Of a DNA stretch of 5,985 bases, positions 1 to 5,259 are shown piece by piece (the first letter of the stretch is position 1; every line of letters starts with the position of its first letter). The notes under the pieces are model-generated. The model was not told where the DNA came from and searched no databases. It saw only the letters and a program-made list of their open reading frames with translations. Source of the stretch: an uncultured Polyangiaceae bacterium (GTDB lineage: Bacteria; Myxococcota_A; Polyangia; Polyangiales; Houyiibacteriaceae); the NCBI GenBank assembly GCA_947258625.1, contig CAMYJN010000172.1:1-5985 (forward strand), written 5' to 3'. The position numbers were made by a program, and so were the translations under genes.

Positions 1-2
1 TG

Positions 3-335
3 CTGCTCGAGGTCGATCGAGATTACCGTGAGAAAGCTGAAGCGGGCGAGCTCCCTCGCATCGCGCCTCAGCGAAACAACCCCGGTGGTGGCGCCTGGCT
101 GCCCATCCTTCACCGCTACGAAGACGGCTGGCACTTCACCGCGCTCTACTCCAACACCGACCGGGCCCACGAGCTCGGCCGCGTTCGAGATTGGGTGGTC
201 GTGTACTTCGAGCACGACGGTCACGAAGGACAATGCACGATCGTGACCGAATACCGCGGACCACTCACCGGCAAGCGGGTGGTCCGGGGACGGGAAGACG
301 AGATCCTCGCGCTCGACGCGCCCGGGAATCAATAA
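3..335 (+). CDS. C-terminal part of a helix-hairpin-helix (PolX-type) DNA-binding protein, 5' end outside window
   Basis: An open frame enters from the left edge and ends at the TAA at 333-335, giving 110 visible residues. The start is outside the window. The visible part reads LLEVDRDYREKAEAGELPRIAP, then a segment with AWLPILH, HFTALYSNT, RAHELG and DWVVVYFE, and ends with GPLTGKRVVRGRE. From memory this order (LLDVDREYR, RIAPRRFNP, AWLPVLHT, HYTALFSNTARAHELG, DWVV, GPLxGRRVVRGRE) is the conserved C-terminal half of bacterial proteins whose N-terminal half carries helix-hairpin-helix domains like those of family X DNA polymerases. Their biochemical role is not well established, and the HHH part cannot be seen here. 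The final bases overlap the 3' end of the opposite-strand esterase by 7 bp, so neither gene has a private terminator between them. Family assignment is by pattern memory; the existence of the coding frame is near certain. Confidence 0.7.
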   Translation: MLEVDRDYREKAEAGELPRIAPQRNNPGGGAWLPILHRYEDGWHFTALYSNTDRAHELGRVRDWVVVYFEHDGHEGQCTIVTEYRGPLTGKRVVRGREDEILALDAPGNQ

Positions 336-1036
336 CCGATCGTCGACAGGAATCTACCAAGCTCTTCGAGGACCGGCATTGGAATCTCGTGGCCGCCTCG
401 AAAGGGAACCCACTTGGTTGAAAGCCCTGCTCCGCGCATCTCGTCCCTAAGGTGTTCGGCAGCCTCGAACGAAAGGAGCGGGTCGTTCTGGCCGTGGCTT
501 TGAAAGACAGGCACCTCGCGCTTCGATGCCATCCCGGCCTTCCATTCTTTCAGGTTCACCGGCGTGCCGGAAAGGATCACCAAGCCCCCGGGAGTGACGT
601 TCCTCGTGAATACCGCATTGCATGCCGCCATCGAGCCTTGAGAAAACCCGCCGACGATCAGATGCTCGCTCGGCACGCCGAGCTCCCGTTGGAAGGCTTC
701 GATCATTTCGACGACACCATCGGTCGCATCCTCCATCCCCGGGGGGATCTCCTGGGCATAGCTGCGAGGCCCCTCGGCCATTGCCTGCTCTGCGCGCGCT
801 AGGTCGAGCATCCACCAGGCGCGTGCACCGAATAGCCCGGGGATTTCGTGCGGGGCCTCTGGAAACGCGAAGCGGACGGCGCGCGGCACATCGAGAACGC
901 GCCATAGACCGACCAAGTCGGTCCCAGACGCACCAAAACCATGCATCAAGACGACGAGCGGCCCATCGCCGCCACCTTGGCGATCCTCGCCTCCCGTCAG
1001 TCGAACCGTGATACCGCCAAATCGTTGTTCCCGCAT
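329..1036 (-). CDS. Alpha/beta-hydrolase carboxylesterase, phospholipase/carboxylesterase family (PF02230-like)
   Basis: A complete 235-residue cytoplasmic esterase, the usual length for the family. All expected elements are visible in order: the oxyanion-hole strand GPLVVLMHGFGASGTD (HG at 32-33), the nucleophile elbow GGFSQGS with Ser132, a catalytic acid in HGQNDPL (Asp185), and the catalytic His in FRGGHEIP (His216). GFSQG, HGxxDP and GGHE are hallmarks of the YpfH/EstB-like carboxylesterases, which hydrolyse short-chain esters and sometimes lysophospholipids; the actual substrate cannot be read from sequence. No signal peptide is present. The ATG at 1034-1036 has no recognisable Shine-Dalgarno, but a TATACT hexamer lies 8 nt upstream, which would fit a near-leaderless transcript. 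It is divergent from the membrane protein across 52 bp and convergent with the HHH-type gene. Nothing suggests decay. Confidence 0.93.
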   Translation of the reverse strand: MREQRFGGITVRLTGGEDRQGGGDGPLVVLMHGFGASGTDLVGLWRVLDVPRAVRFAFPEAPHEIPGLFGARAWWMLDLARAEQAMAEGPRSYAQEIPPGMEDATDGVVEMIEAFQRELGVPSEHLIVGGFSQGSMAACNAVFTRNVTPGGLVILSGTPVNLKEWKAGMASKREVPVFQSHGQNDPLLSFEAAEHLRDEMRGAGLSTKWVPFRGGHEIPMPVLEELGRFLSTIGY

Positions 1037-1044
1037 GAGCGCGG

Positions 1045-1052
1045 AGTATAAC
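1045..1052. promoter_or_regulatory. Candidate bidirectional -10 element (TATA-centred) between divergent genes
   Basis: The 52-bp gap between the divergent esterase and membrane-protein genes contains AGTATAAC. Read rightward it gives TATAAC (1047-1052), with a weak TTGTTC 16 nt upstream (1025-1030). Read leftward it gives TATACT (1045-1050), with no convincing -35. A rightward start near 1059 leaves about 30 nt of leader containing the AAGGAGG site. A leftward start near 1038 would fall almost at the esterase ATG. Each hexamer matches the sigma-70 -10 consensus at five of six positions. This is a prediction from sequence only. Confidence 0.45.
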
Positions 1053-1076
1053 CTGGTGCCATGATTGCATCTCGTT

Positions 1077-1083
1077 AAGGAGG
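1077..1083 (+). promoter_or_regulatory. Strong Shine-Dalgarno fixing the start of the membrane protein
   Basis: AAGGAGG lies 5 nt before the ATG at 1089. It rules out the in-frame TTG at 1065, which would place the ribosome site inside the coding sequence. Confidence 0.85.
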
Positions 1084-1088
1084 TACCG

Positions 1089-1667
1089 ATGACCGAAGCG
1101 ATTCAGACTGAGAACCTCGTGGAGAGCTCGCTCCGTGAAAGCTGGGCGCTCTTCAAGGACGACCTCGTGCTCTACGTCGTCGCCTCTCTATTGGTGTTTG
1201 TGATCTCGGCTGTGAGCCTAGGTTTGTGCGCTGGACCCATGATCGTCGGTTTCATCAAACTGGTCCGCAAGAGAATGCACGGCGAGACAGCCACGGCCAC
1301 TGACGTCTTCGACGGGTTTTCCGAGTTCGGCGCGAGTCTGGTCGCCATGATCCTGATCGGCCTTGGCGTCTTGATCGGTTCGATGCTGCTGATCGTGCCG
1401 GGCGTGCTCTTTGCTTTCATCACGGCATTCACGTTTCACGCGATCGCACTCGATGGCATGGGTGCGACCGCCGCGATTGGACAGAGCTACAACGTCATCA
1501 AAGAAAATCTAGCGCCTAGTTTCGCGCTGCTCTTGATCGTGGCCGTGCTGAACGCGATCGGCGGCTCGATCATTTTCGGCTCACTCCTCACAACGCCGTT
1601 CAGCTTGATCGTGATGACCTTTGCGTATCAGCGCCTGCAAGGAACGGCCCCAACCGATTCGAGGTGA
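1089..1667 (+). CDS. Polytopic inner-membrane protein of unknown function (YciC/DUF975-like architecture)
   Basis: A complete 192-residue protein starting at an ATG behind AAGGAGG. A short hydrophilic N-terminus with a predicted amphipathic stretch (SSLRESWALFKDDL) is followed by hydrophobic segments at about 26-57 (probably two helices or a re-entrant hairpin), 83-120 (two helices around a VPG turn at 103-105), 143-163 and 166-180. The motif GPMIVGFIKLVRKRMHGE, then TDVFDGF (49-77), resembles the 'GPxxxGxxxxxLkxxRGE...DlFxGF' pattern of DUF975/YciC-type membrane proteins. The segment ALDGMGATAAIGQSYNVIKEN (120-140) is the matching soluble element after the second half, suggesting an internal pseudo-repeat. 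The role of such proteins is unknown; they have been linked loosely to membrane homeostasis. No enzyme motif is visible. It stands alone, divergent from the esterase and separated from the stress protein by 214 bp. The family assignment is tentative. Confidence 0.85.
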   Translation: MTEAIQTENLVESSLRESWALFKDDLVLYVVASLLVFVISAVSLGLCAGPMIVGFIKLVRKRMHGETATATDVFDGFSEFGASLVAMILIGLGVLIGSMLLIVPGVLFAFITAFTFHAIALDGMGATAAIGQSYNVIKENLAPSFALLLIVAVLNAIGGSIIFGSLLTTPFSLIVMTFAYQRLQGTAPTDSR

Positions 1668-1697
1668 CTGGCGAGGCTGGACGAAACGTAGGGGTCG

Positions 1698-1713
1698 CCG
1701 CAGAACGCTGCGG
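1698..1713 (+). terminator. Possible terminator hairpin downstream of the membrane-protein gene
   Basis: CCGCAG-AACG-CTGCGG is a perfect 6-bp GC-rich stem with a 4-nt loop, extendable by a G-U pair (1697/1714), starting 31 nt after the stop codon. No run of T follows, so this is not a textbook intrinsic terminator. It could be a weak terminator, an mRNA 3'-end stabiliser or chance in GC-rich DNA. Confidence 0.35.
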
Positions 1714-1819
1714 TATCCTGGTGCATGCCGCGTGCCTCGTGACCACCCGAGAGAGGCCGCCAAGCTAGTCGCGGCCCGAAGGCGATCCAACGAACCTCAA
1801 TCGCACGCCGCCCCCTGGT

Positions 1820-1843
1820 CTTGATCCTTCCTAACGGGCCAAG
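1820..1843. promoter_or_regulatory. Imperfect inverted repeat upstream of the universal stress protein gene
   Basis: CTTGATCC and GGGCCAAG form 8-base arms matching at six of eight positions, separated by 8 bp. The dyad ends 38 bp before the ATG, just upstream of a TTATAC (1848-1853) that could be a -10 box. No -35 at normal spacing is visible (TTGATC is 21 bp away), so an activator or alternative sigma factor would be needed if this is the promoter. It does not match the FNR/CRP half-site arrangement. Candidate operator only. Confidence 0.25.
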
Positions 1844-1881
1844 ATCGTTATACAAGACGATGACGAAGGAGAATCAGCACC

Positions 1882-2748
1882 ATGAAGCTGAATAAAATCA
1901 TCGTCGCTACGGACTTTTCGCCTCAGTCGGACTCCGCGATCCGTCATGCCTGCAGCCTTGCTCGCTTCACCGGTGCGAGCCTTCGCGTCGTCCACGTCGT
2001 GGAGACCCCCGCCGATGAAGAAGGATTGGAGGCGGCCCGAGAGGCGGTGAAGCACTGGCACCTCAGTGACGAGGGCCGACTCGCGAGTGAGATCGCTGCC
2101 TGCGCGGGCGCCGACATGGACATGGTCCAGGAAACCGTGGACGCGACCTCCACGGCAGAGGGGCTTCAGTCAGTCGTCGACGCCCATGGCGCGGACTTGG
2201 TGGTCGTGGGAAGCACCGGATTATCTGGAATCAAGGAAGCGTTGCTCGGGAGCACCGCTGGCAGAGTTCTTCGCACGGTCGAGACGGACGTAATGGTGGC
2301 CCGCGGCGACGAGCCCTCGGCGACGGGATACCAGCGAATTCTCATTCCGACGGACTTCTCCGCGTCTGCCGATGCAGCACTAGAGCTCGCCCGGGCTCTG
2401 GCGGCACCCGATGCTGCGTTCGAGCTCGTTCACTTCTGGCGGGTTCCTGAAGCGACGCGTGGAGACGAGCACTCCGATGTGGTGATCAAGACCGTGGGCG
2501 ATTCCGTCAGGGAGCGCGGTCGCAAGCTGCTCGAGTCGTTCCAGAAGGACGCGCCGAACGCCTCGTTCTTGTCGGTTCAATCGTCCCCGGAGCGCGGAAT
2601 CGCTCAGAAGCTAAGGGAGAACGATTACGACCTCGTCGTGGTGGGAAGCTACGGGCGCTCTAAGTTGAGACGTTGGTTTCTTGGAAGCGTCGCGGAGTAC
2701 ACGGCGAGGGCTGCGCCCTGCGCTGTCGCCGTAGCCCGACCCGACTGA
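1882..2748 (+). CDS. Tandem-domain universal stress protein (UspA family)
   Basis: A complete 288-residue cytoplasmic protein made of two UspA domains. Domain 1 (about residues 4-141) begins KIIVATDFSPQSDSAIRHA; domain 2 (about 150-286) begins RILIPTDFSASADAALELA. Each carries an intact ATP-binding loop of the G-x2-G-x9-G-S type: GSTG...GS at 110-124 and GSYG...GS at 255-269. The Asp of each N-terminal 'TDFS' also fits ATP-binding Usp proteins. Such proteins bind ATP or AMP and help cells survive starvation, hypoxia and redox stress; the specific trigger here is unknown. The ATG at 1882 follows AAGGAGA with about 10 nt spacing. It appears monocistronic: a hairpin lies at 1698-1713 upstream and another 11 nt after the stop. 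No DNA-binding or kinase domain is fused to it. Family assignment is secure. Confidence 0.96.
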   Translation: MKLNKIIVATDFSPQSDSAIRHACSLARFTGASLRVVHVVETPADEEGLEAAREAVKHWHLSDEGRLASEIAACAGADMDMVQETVDATSTAEGLQSVVDAHGADLVVVGSTGLSGIKEALLGSTAGRVLRTVETDVMVARGDEPSATGYQRILIPTDFSASADAALELARALAAPDAAFELVHFWRVPEATRGDEHSDVVIKTVGDSVRERGRKLLESFQKDAPNASFLSVQSSPERGIAQKLRENDYDLVVVGSYGRSKLRRWFLGSVAEYTARAAPCAVAVARPD

Positions 2749-2759
2749 TCTCCCACGAC

Positions 2760-2779
2760 CGAGGCTTCGCCTTGCCTCG
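2760..2779 (+). terminator. Possible terminator hairpin after the universal stress protein gene
   Basis: CGAGGC and GCCTCG form a 6-bp stem around an 8-nt loop, beginning 11 nt after the TGA. It lacks a T-tract, so intrinsic termination is uncertain. Its position immediately after a lone gene is the main support. Confidence 0.3.
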
Positions 2780-2883
2780 CGGATCTGCCCCATGCGCACG
2801 ACGGTGATAACGACCTGACCGTGGTCTGACGGATCCCCACAAAGTCATCCGATGAAAAGTCGCTGATGCTGTTGTCGAAATGT

Positions 2884-3240
2884 GAAGAGGCCGAAGGCCG
2901 GTGACGGCTTCACGCAGTTTGGGCGCGCCATGAGCGACCTCTATATCGACGTAATTTGCGCCAATACCCCGGCGGTCAAAGGCCGCGTCGAGCGGGCGCA
3001 CCAGACGCTTCAAGACCGACCCGTCAAGGAGCTCCGCTCACGAGGTATCTCTACGATGGACGACGCGAATGCGTACTTGCCCGAGTCCATGCAAGACTAC
3101 AATCGGCGCTTCGGACGGGCCGCACGAAACGACCACGATGCGCATCGGCCCTTGCTCGAGCGCGACTCGAGTACGAGGATGGCAGCGTGTCGATTCGATT
3201 TCAGGGCGTCGCCCTTGCGGCGCGCGACCGATTCGCCGGC
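2884..3240 (+). pseudogene. Decayed ISNCY-type transposase, C-terminal fragment
   Basis: Residues read from 2882 onward, frame 2, include GDGFTQFGRAMSDLYIDVIC, then ANTP, KGRVERAHQTLQDR, VKELRSRGIST, DANAYLP, DYNRRFGRAARN and HDAHRPL. This is the end of the integrase core of ISNCY-family transposases, which typically read TQFGRAL...ICANSPQAKGRVERANQTLQDRLVKELR...AHRPL. The Glu of GRVERA (codon 2990-2992) is the likely third DDE catalytic residue; the two Asp residues would lie upstream and are absent. Just upstream, CEEAEG reads in frame 1 (2881-2898), suggesting a frameshift near 2898-2902. After HRPL (about 3152) the match stops and resumes in frame 1 at 3166 with EYEDGSVSIRFQGVALAARDRF, a typical C-terminal segment, so roughly 40-50 codons are missing between. 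The gene is non-functional. I could not find terminal inverted repeats or target duplications. Confidence 0.75.
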
Positions 3241-3561
3241 AGGTTGCCAGCTCCGGGGCCCTGGATCGGGCGCGCCGCTCCAAGCCTACGGACCCCATCT
3301 CAAGCCGTCCGCCCGCTTGCCCGATAGAGACGTTCCCCCAGATTCATCTAGGAGTTGAGGCCGCCAAACGCCCTCCCCACTGCAGGTCCCCTGCCCCACC
3401 CTCCCCATTTGGAAGCGGACATGTGTGCTTAGCAGAACTACCGGACACCACCGCCCGGTTTGGACATCCGGAGCTGAGTGAGCATTCCCAGTGTCAGCGC
3501 CAACGTCCGTGTCTGTGCGAGCGGCAGGGCCCGCACTGCTTGCGCGCCTGCCTAGCCTCGA

Positions 3562-3633
3562 CGCAGAATCTGCGGTTGCGGTTTTCCAATACCCTTCAGA
3601 AAACAAGCCCATTTGGGCTGGCACGTCGCGTGC
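3562..3633. promoter_or_regulatory. Cluster of three short dyads upstream of the beta-helix lipoprotein gene
   Basis: Three inverted repeats with 5-bp arms lie within 72 bp: CGCAG-AAT-CTGCG (3562-3574), AGCCC-ATTT-GGGCT (3606-3619) and GCACG-TCG-CGTGC (3621-3633). The last ends 43 bp before the ATG. Two share a 13-bp, N3-centred layout but not the same arm sequence. Short dyads are common by chance in GC-rich DNA, so these are candidates for operators only. Confidence 0.25.
3598..3619 (-). terminator. Possible intrinsic terminator for minus-strand transcription
   Basis: Read on the minus strand, AGCCC-AAAT-GGGCT is followed directly by TGTTTTC, the classic stem plus T-rich order. The stem is only 5 bp. 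It would stop transcripts travelling leftward through the lipoprotein gene, for example read-through from the minus-strand hydrolase at 5256-5985. Confidence 0.3.
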
Positions 3634-3676
3634 TACTACATCAGCGGACTTGACGGTGCTCGATTGAGGTTGGGTC

Positions 3677-4783
3677 ATGCATTACTTATTCGGATTTGCG
3701 GCGGTCTGCGCGCTGGGTTTGATTCCCCTGCTTGGATGCAGCAGCAGCGCGGAAGGGGCTGGCGCTCCGCCGTGCGACTCTGTGTGTGATGACTACAGCG
3801 ATTGCACTCAAGAGAATTGCCCTTGCGCTGATCCAAGGCCCGTGGCTGACGGGACGCCGTGCGCAGGAGGCTTCTGTCAGACGGGGGTATGCGTGTTGAG
3901 CGGTACGGTGCTGCCGTGTACCGAGCAAGGCATTCGCAACGCCATCGGCCAAGGCACCGATGTTGCGTACAGGTTTGACTGCGATGGCACCGAGACGGTG
4001 GTCATCCGGGCGACAGTCAAAATCGAAGAAGACACCGTTCTCGATGGCGAGGCGAACTTGAGGGTCGACGGAGACGACGAGCACATCGTGTTTTGGGTGA
4101 GTCCAGGCGTGACGGCAGAGCTGCGGGGTTTCGCAGTAACGAGAGGCGACGTTGGCATTCTCAACGAGGGAAAGCTGACGTTGACGAACACCACGGTGTC
4201 TGGAAACGCCGGCGGGGGCATTGTGAGCGGCACCGTGGGTCCTGGTGGAGAGGAGTCCGGAACGCTAACACTGACGAACAGCACCGTGTCGGACAACGGG
4301 GCGGGCGGCATTGCGAACCTTTTTGGGCTCCTGACGGCGACGAACAGCACCGTGTCGGGGAACGACGGCCCCGGCATTCGAAACGCCCGCATGGCCGCGC
4401 TGACTAGCAGCACCGTGTCGGGTAATATCAGAGAAGGCATTGTCAATGTTGACGGGGCGGCGGCAATCACGCTGACCAACAGCTTGATCGATGACGAGTG
4501 CGGCGGTGGCGGCATCACCTCAGACGGCTACAACATTGAAAGCCCCGGAAACACCTGCGGCTTGGAAGTCGTCATCGACGACTTGAAGCTCGGAGCGCTC
4601 ACTGACAACGGCGGATCTACCAAGACGCACGCACTCGAACCCGGCAGCCCTGCGATCAATCAGATTCCCCAAGAGGGCTGCGTCGATGCAGACAACGCGT
4701 CCTTAACGACCGATCAGCGCGGTCGGCCACGTCCGGAGACTGGAGGTTCGATGTGCGATGTGGGTTCGTTCGAATCGCAGTAG
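3677..4783 (+). CDS. Secreted beta-helix lipoprotein with Cys-rich N-terminus and choice-of-anchor Q type C-terminus
   Basis: A complete 368-residue exported protein of unknown function. The ATG follows TTGAGGT (GAGG 3666-3669, 7-nt spacing). Residues 1-20 form a lipoprotein signal peptide ending LLGC, with Cys21 the probable lipidation site; Leu at -2 is slightly unusual. Residues 33-72 hold eight Cys in a CxxxCxxxxxCxxxxCxC...C...C...C pattern, probably disulfide-bonded outside the cytoplasm. Residues 147-285 are a right-handed parallel beta-helix with at least four clear coils of form LTxTNSTVSGNxGxGIxN; the TVS elements start at 173, 203, 225 and 246, giving steps of 30, 22 and 21, the first enlarged by a GTVGPGGE loop. 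The C-terminus, LGALTDNGGSTKTHALEPGSPAIN...DQRGRPRP...CDVGSFE (305-366), matches the conserved end of 'choice-of-anchor Q' beta-helix proteins. These are surface or secreted proteins, often suggested to bind glycans. No catalytic polysaccharide-lyase residues are recognisable. Confidence 0.92.
   Translation: MHYLFGFAAVCALGLIPLLGCSSSAEGAGAPPCDSVCDDYSDCTQENCPCADPRPVADGTPCAGGFCQTGVCVLSGTVLPCTEQGIRNAIGQGTDVAYRFDCDGTETVVIRATVKIEEDTVLDGEANLRVDGDDEHIVFWVSPGVTAELRGFAVTRGDVGILNEGKLTLTNTTVSGNAGGGIVSGTVGPGGEESGTLTLTNSTVSDNGAGGIANLFGLLTATNSTVSGNDGPGIRNARMAALTSSTVSGNIREGIVNVDGAAAITLTNSLIDDECGGGGITSDGYNIESPGNTCGLEVVIDDLKLGALTDNGGSTKTHALEPGSPAINQIPQEGCVDADNASLTTDQRGRPRPETGGSMCDVGSFESQ
4165..4440 (+). repeat. 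In-gene tandem repeats encoding beta-helix coils
   Basis: The coils are still similar at DNA level. ACGAACAGCACCGTGTCGG occurs identically at 4274-4292 and 4340-4358, 66 bp apart, and CAGCACCGTGTCGGG recurs at 4408-4422, a further 63 bp along. A diverged copy begins near 4184. Shared synonymous codons suggest relatively recent internal duplication rather than ancient convergence on the coil consensus. Confidence 0.75.
4742..4746 (+). promoter_or_regulatory. Shine-Dalgarno inside the lipoprotein gene, deciding a GTG start for the next gene
   Basis: GGAGG sits 6 nt before the GTG at 4753, inside codons for the lipoprotein's last Cys-containing motif. It supports the GTG over the downstream ATG at 4795, which has no such site and would cut away most of the signal peptide. 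Confidence 0.75.
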
Positions 4784-5259
4784 CCTCTGCTTTGATGCTT
4801 GTGCTGGTCGTATCGGCCGGTGACGCAAGGGCCCAGGACAGCGCTAAGGACTCTGCGAGCGTGATGCCGACGGAGCCCACAGCAGCTCCCGAGCGGCCCA
4901 GTTATCTGGAGTACCGCCGAAACGAGCTCAAGTATCTAGCGAAGCGATCGCGCACGGGGCTGATCAGTGGCTCTGCGGCGACGGCGGTCGGGGTGGCGTT
5001 CGTAGCACCAGCGATTGTGAGGGAGTGCGTGAGGATCACGTCCTCGCCCAGCGTGGATGACTTCCGATGCACCAACGCCGGAAAGGCATTGCTCGGCGTT
5101 GGCGCTCCGATCCTCATTGGCGGCGTCACGACCTTGCTGGTCACCGGGATCATGTTCGGGGTCAGAAAGGGCAAGATCCGAAGCATCGATGATCGACTGG
5201 TATATGAAAAATACCGGGCGGTGCATTGGGATCCCGCTCGCTCGGTCTTCGTGTTTTAG
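4753..5259 (+). CDS. Exported or membrane protein with signal peptide and two hydrophobic segments, unknown function
   Basis: 168 residues from a GTG start preceded by GGAGG. The N-terminus MRCGFVR, a hydrophobic core at 8-21 and GDARA before QD form a good signal peptide, with cleavage predicted after Ala27. A short linker rich in Ser, Pro and Glu (28-50) is followed by a basic stretch (YLEYRRNELKYLAKRSR, 51-67), then hydrophobic, Gly/Ala-rich segments at about 68-88 and 111-137. The loop between them contains Cys92 and Cys106. The C-terminus is basic and ends in WDPARSVFVF. No known domain is recognised; proteins of this layout (signal peptide, basic patch, two Gly-rich helices, basic tail) look familiar from Myxococcota genomes, but that is memory rather than a match. 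The gene overlaps the lipoprotein gene by 31 bp, indicating an operon and probably coupled translation. It is convergent with the hydrolase at its 3' end. Confidence 0.85.
   Translation: MRCGFVRIAVASALMLVLVVSAGDARAQDSAKDSASVMPTEPTAAPERPSYLEYRRNELKYLAKRSRTGLISGSAATAVGVAFVAPAIVRECVRITSSPSVDDFRCTNAGKALLGVGAPILIGGVTTLLVTGIMFGVRKGKIRSIDDRLVYEKYRAVHWDPARSVFVF

Larger units (their letters stand above)
3241..3676. other. Gene-free stretch between the transposase remnant and the lipoprotein gene
   Basis: About 436 bp with no convincing coding region. Long open frames exist on both strands, but their translations are Arg/Pro/Ser-rich, match no family I know and lack good ribosome sites. The first part may include further unrecognisable IS sequence. 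The last 120 bp hold three small GC-rich dyads, listed separately, and the promoter of the lipoprotein gene presumably lies here, although no clear -35/-10 pair is seen (TTGACG at 3650 has no partner at normal spacing). Confidence 0.6.

Noticed and set aside
447..1070. 207-codon minus-strand open frame overlapping the esterase
   Set aside because: It is an Arg/Trp-rich shadow in another frame of a clear carboxylesterase with a full catalytic triad.
1065..1088. TTG at 1065 as an upstream start for the membrane protein
   Set aside because: It would put the AAGGAGG ribosome site inside the coding sequence; the ATG at 1089 is ideally spaced from it.
1821..1853. TTGATC/TTATAC as a standard sigma-70 promoter for the Usp gene
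   Set aside because: The 21-bp spacer is too long for a normal promoter.
3069..3653. 194-codon plus-strand open frame over the transposase remnant
   Set aside because: It is out of frame with both transposase segments, has biased Arg/Pro/Ser composition and no ribosome site.
3286..3678. 130-codon minus-strand open frame opposite the gene-free stretch
   Set aside because: The translation matches no known family, shows no plausible domain, and its start overlaps the lipoprotein ATG; such frames are common in GC-rich DNA.
4274..4422. Regularly spaced repeats as a CRISPR-like array
   Set aside because: The spacing is in whole codons, lies within an open frame and encodes beta-helix coils; the spacer sequences are not independent.
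3877..4518. 213-codon minus-strand open frame inside the lipoprotein gene
   Set aside because: It is the antisense shadow of the beta-helix repeats; the repetitive Pro/Ser/Val translation mirrors the coil repeats.
4795..4797. ATG at 4795 as the start of the small envelope protein
   Set aside because: It has no Shine-Dalgarno and removes the n-region and much of the core of a good signal peptide; the GTG at 4753 has GGAGG 6 nt upstream.
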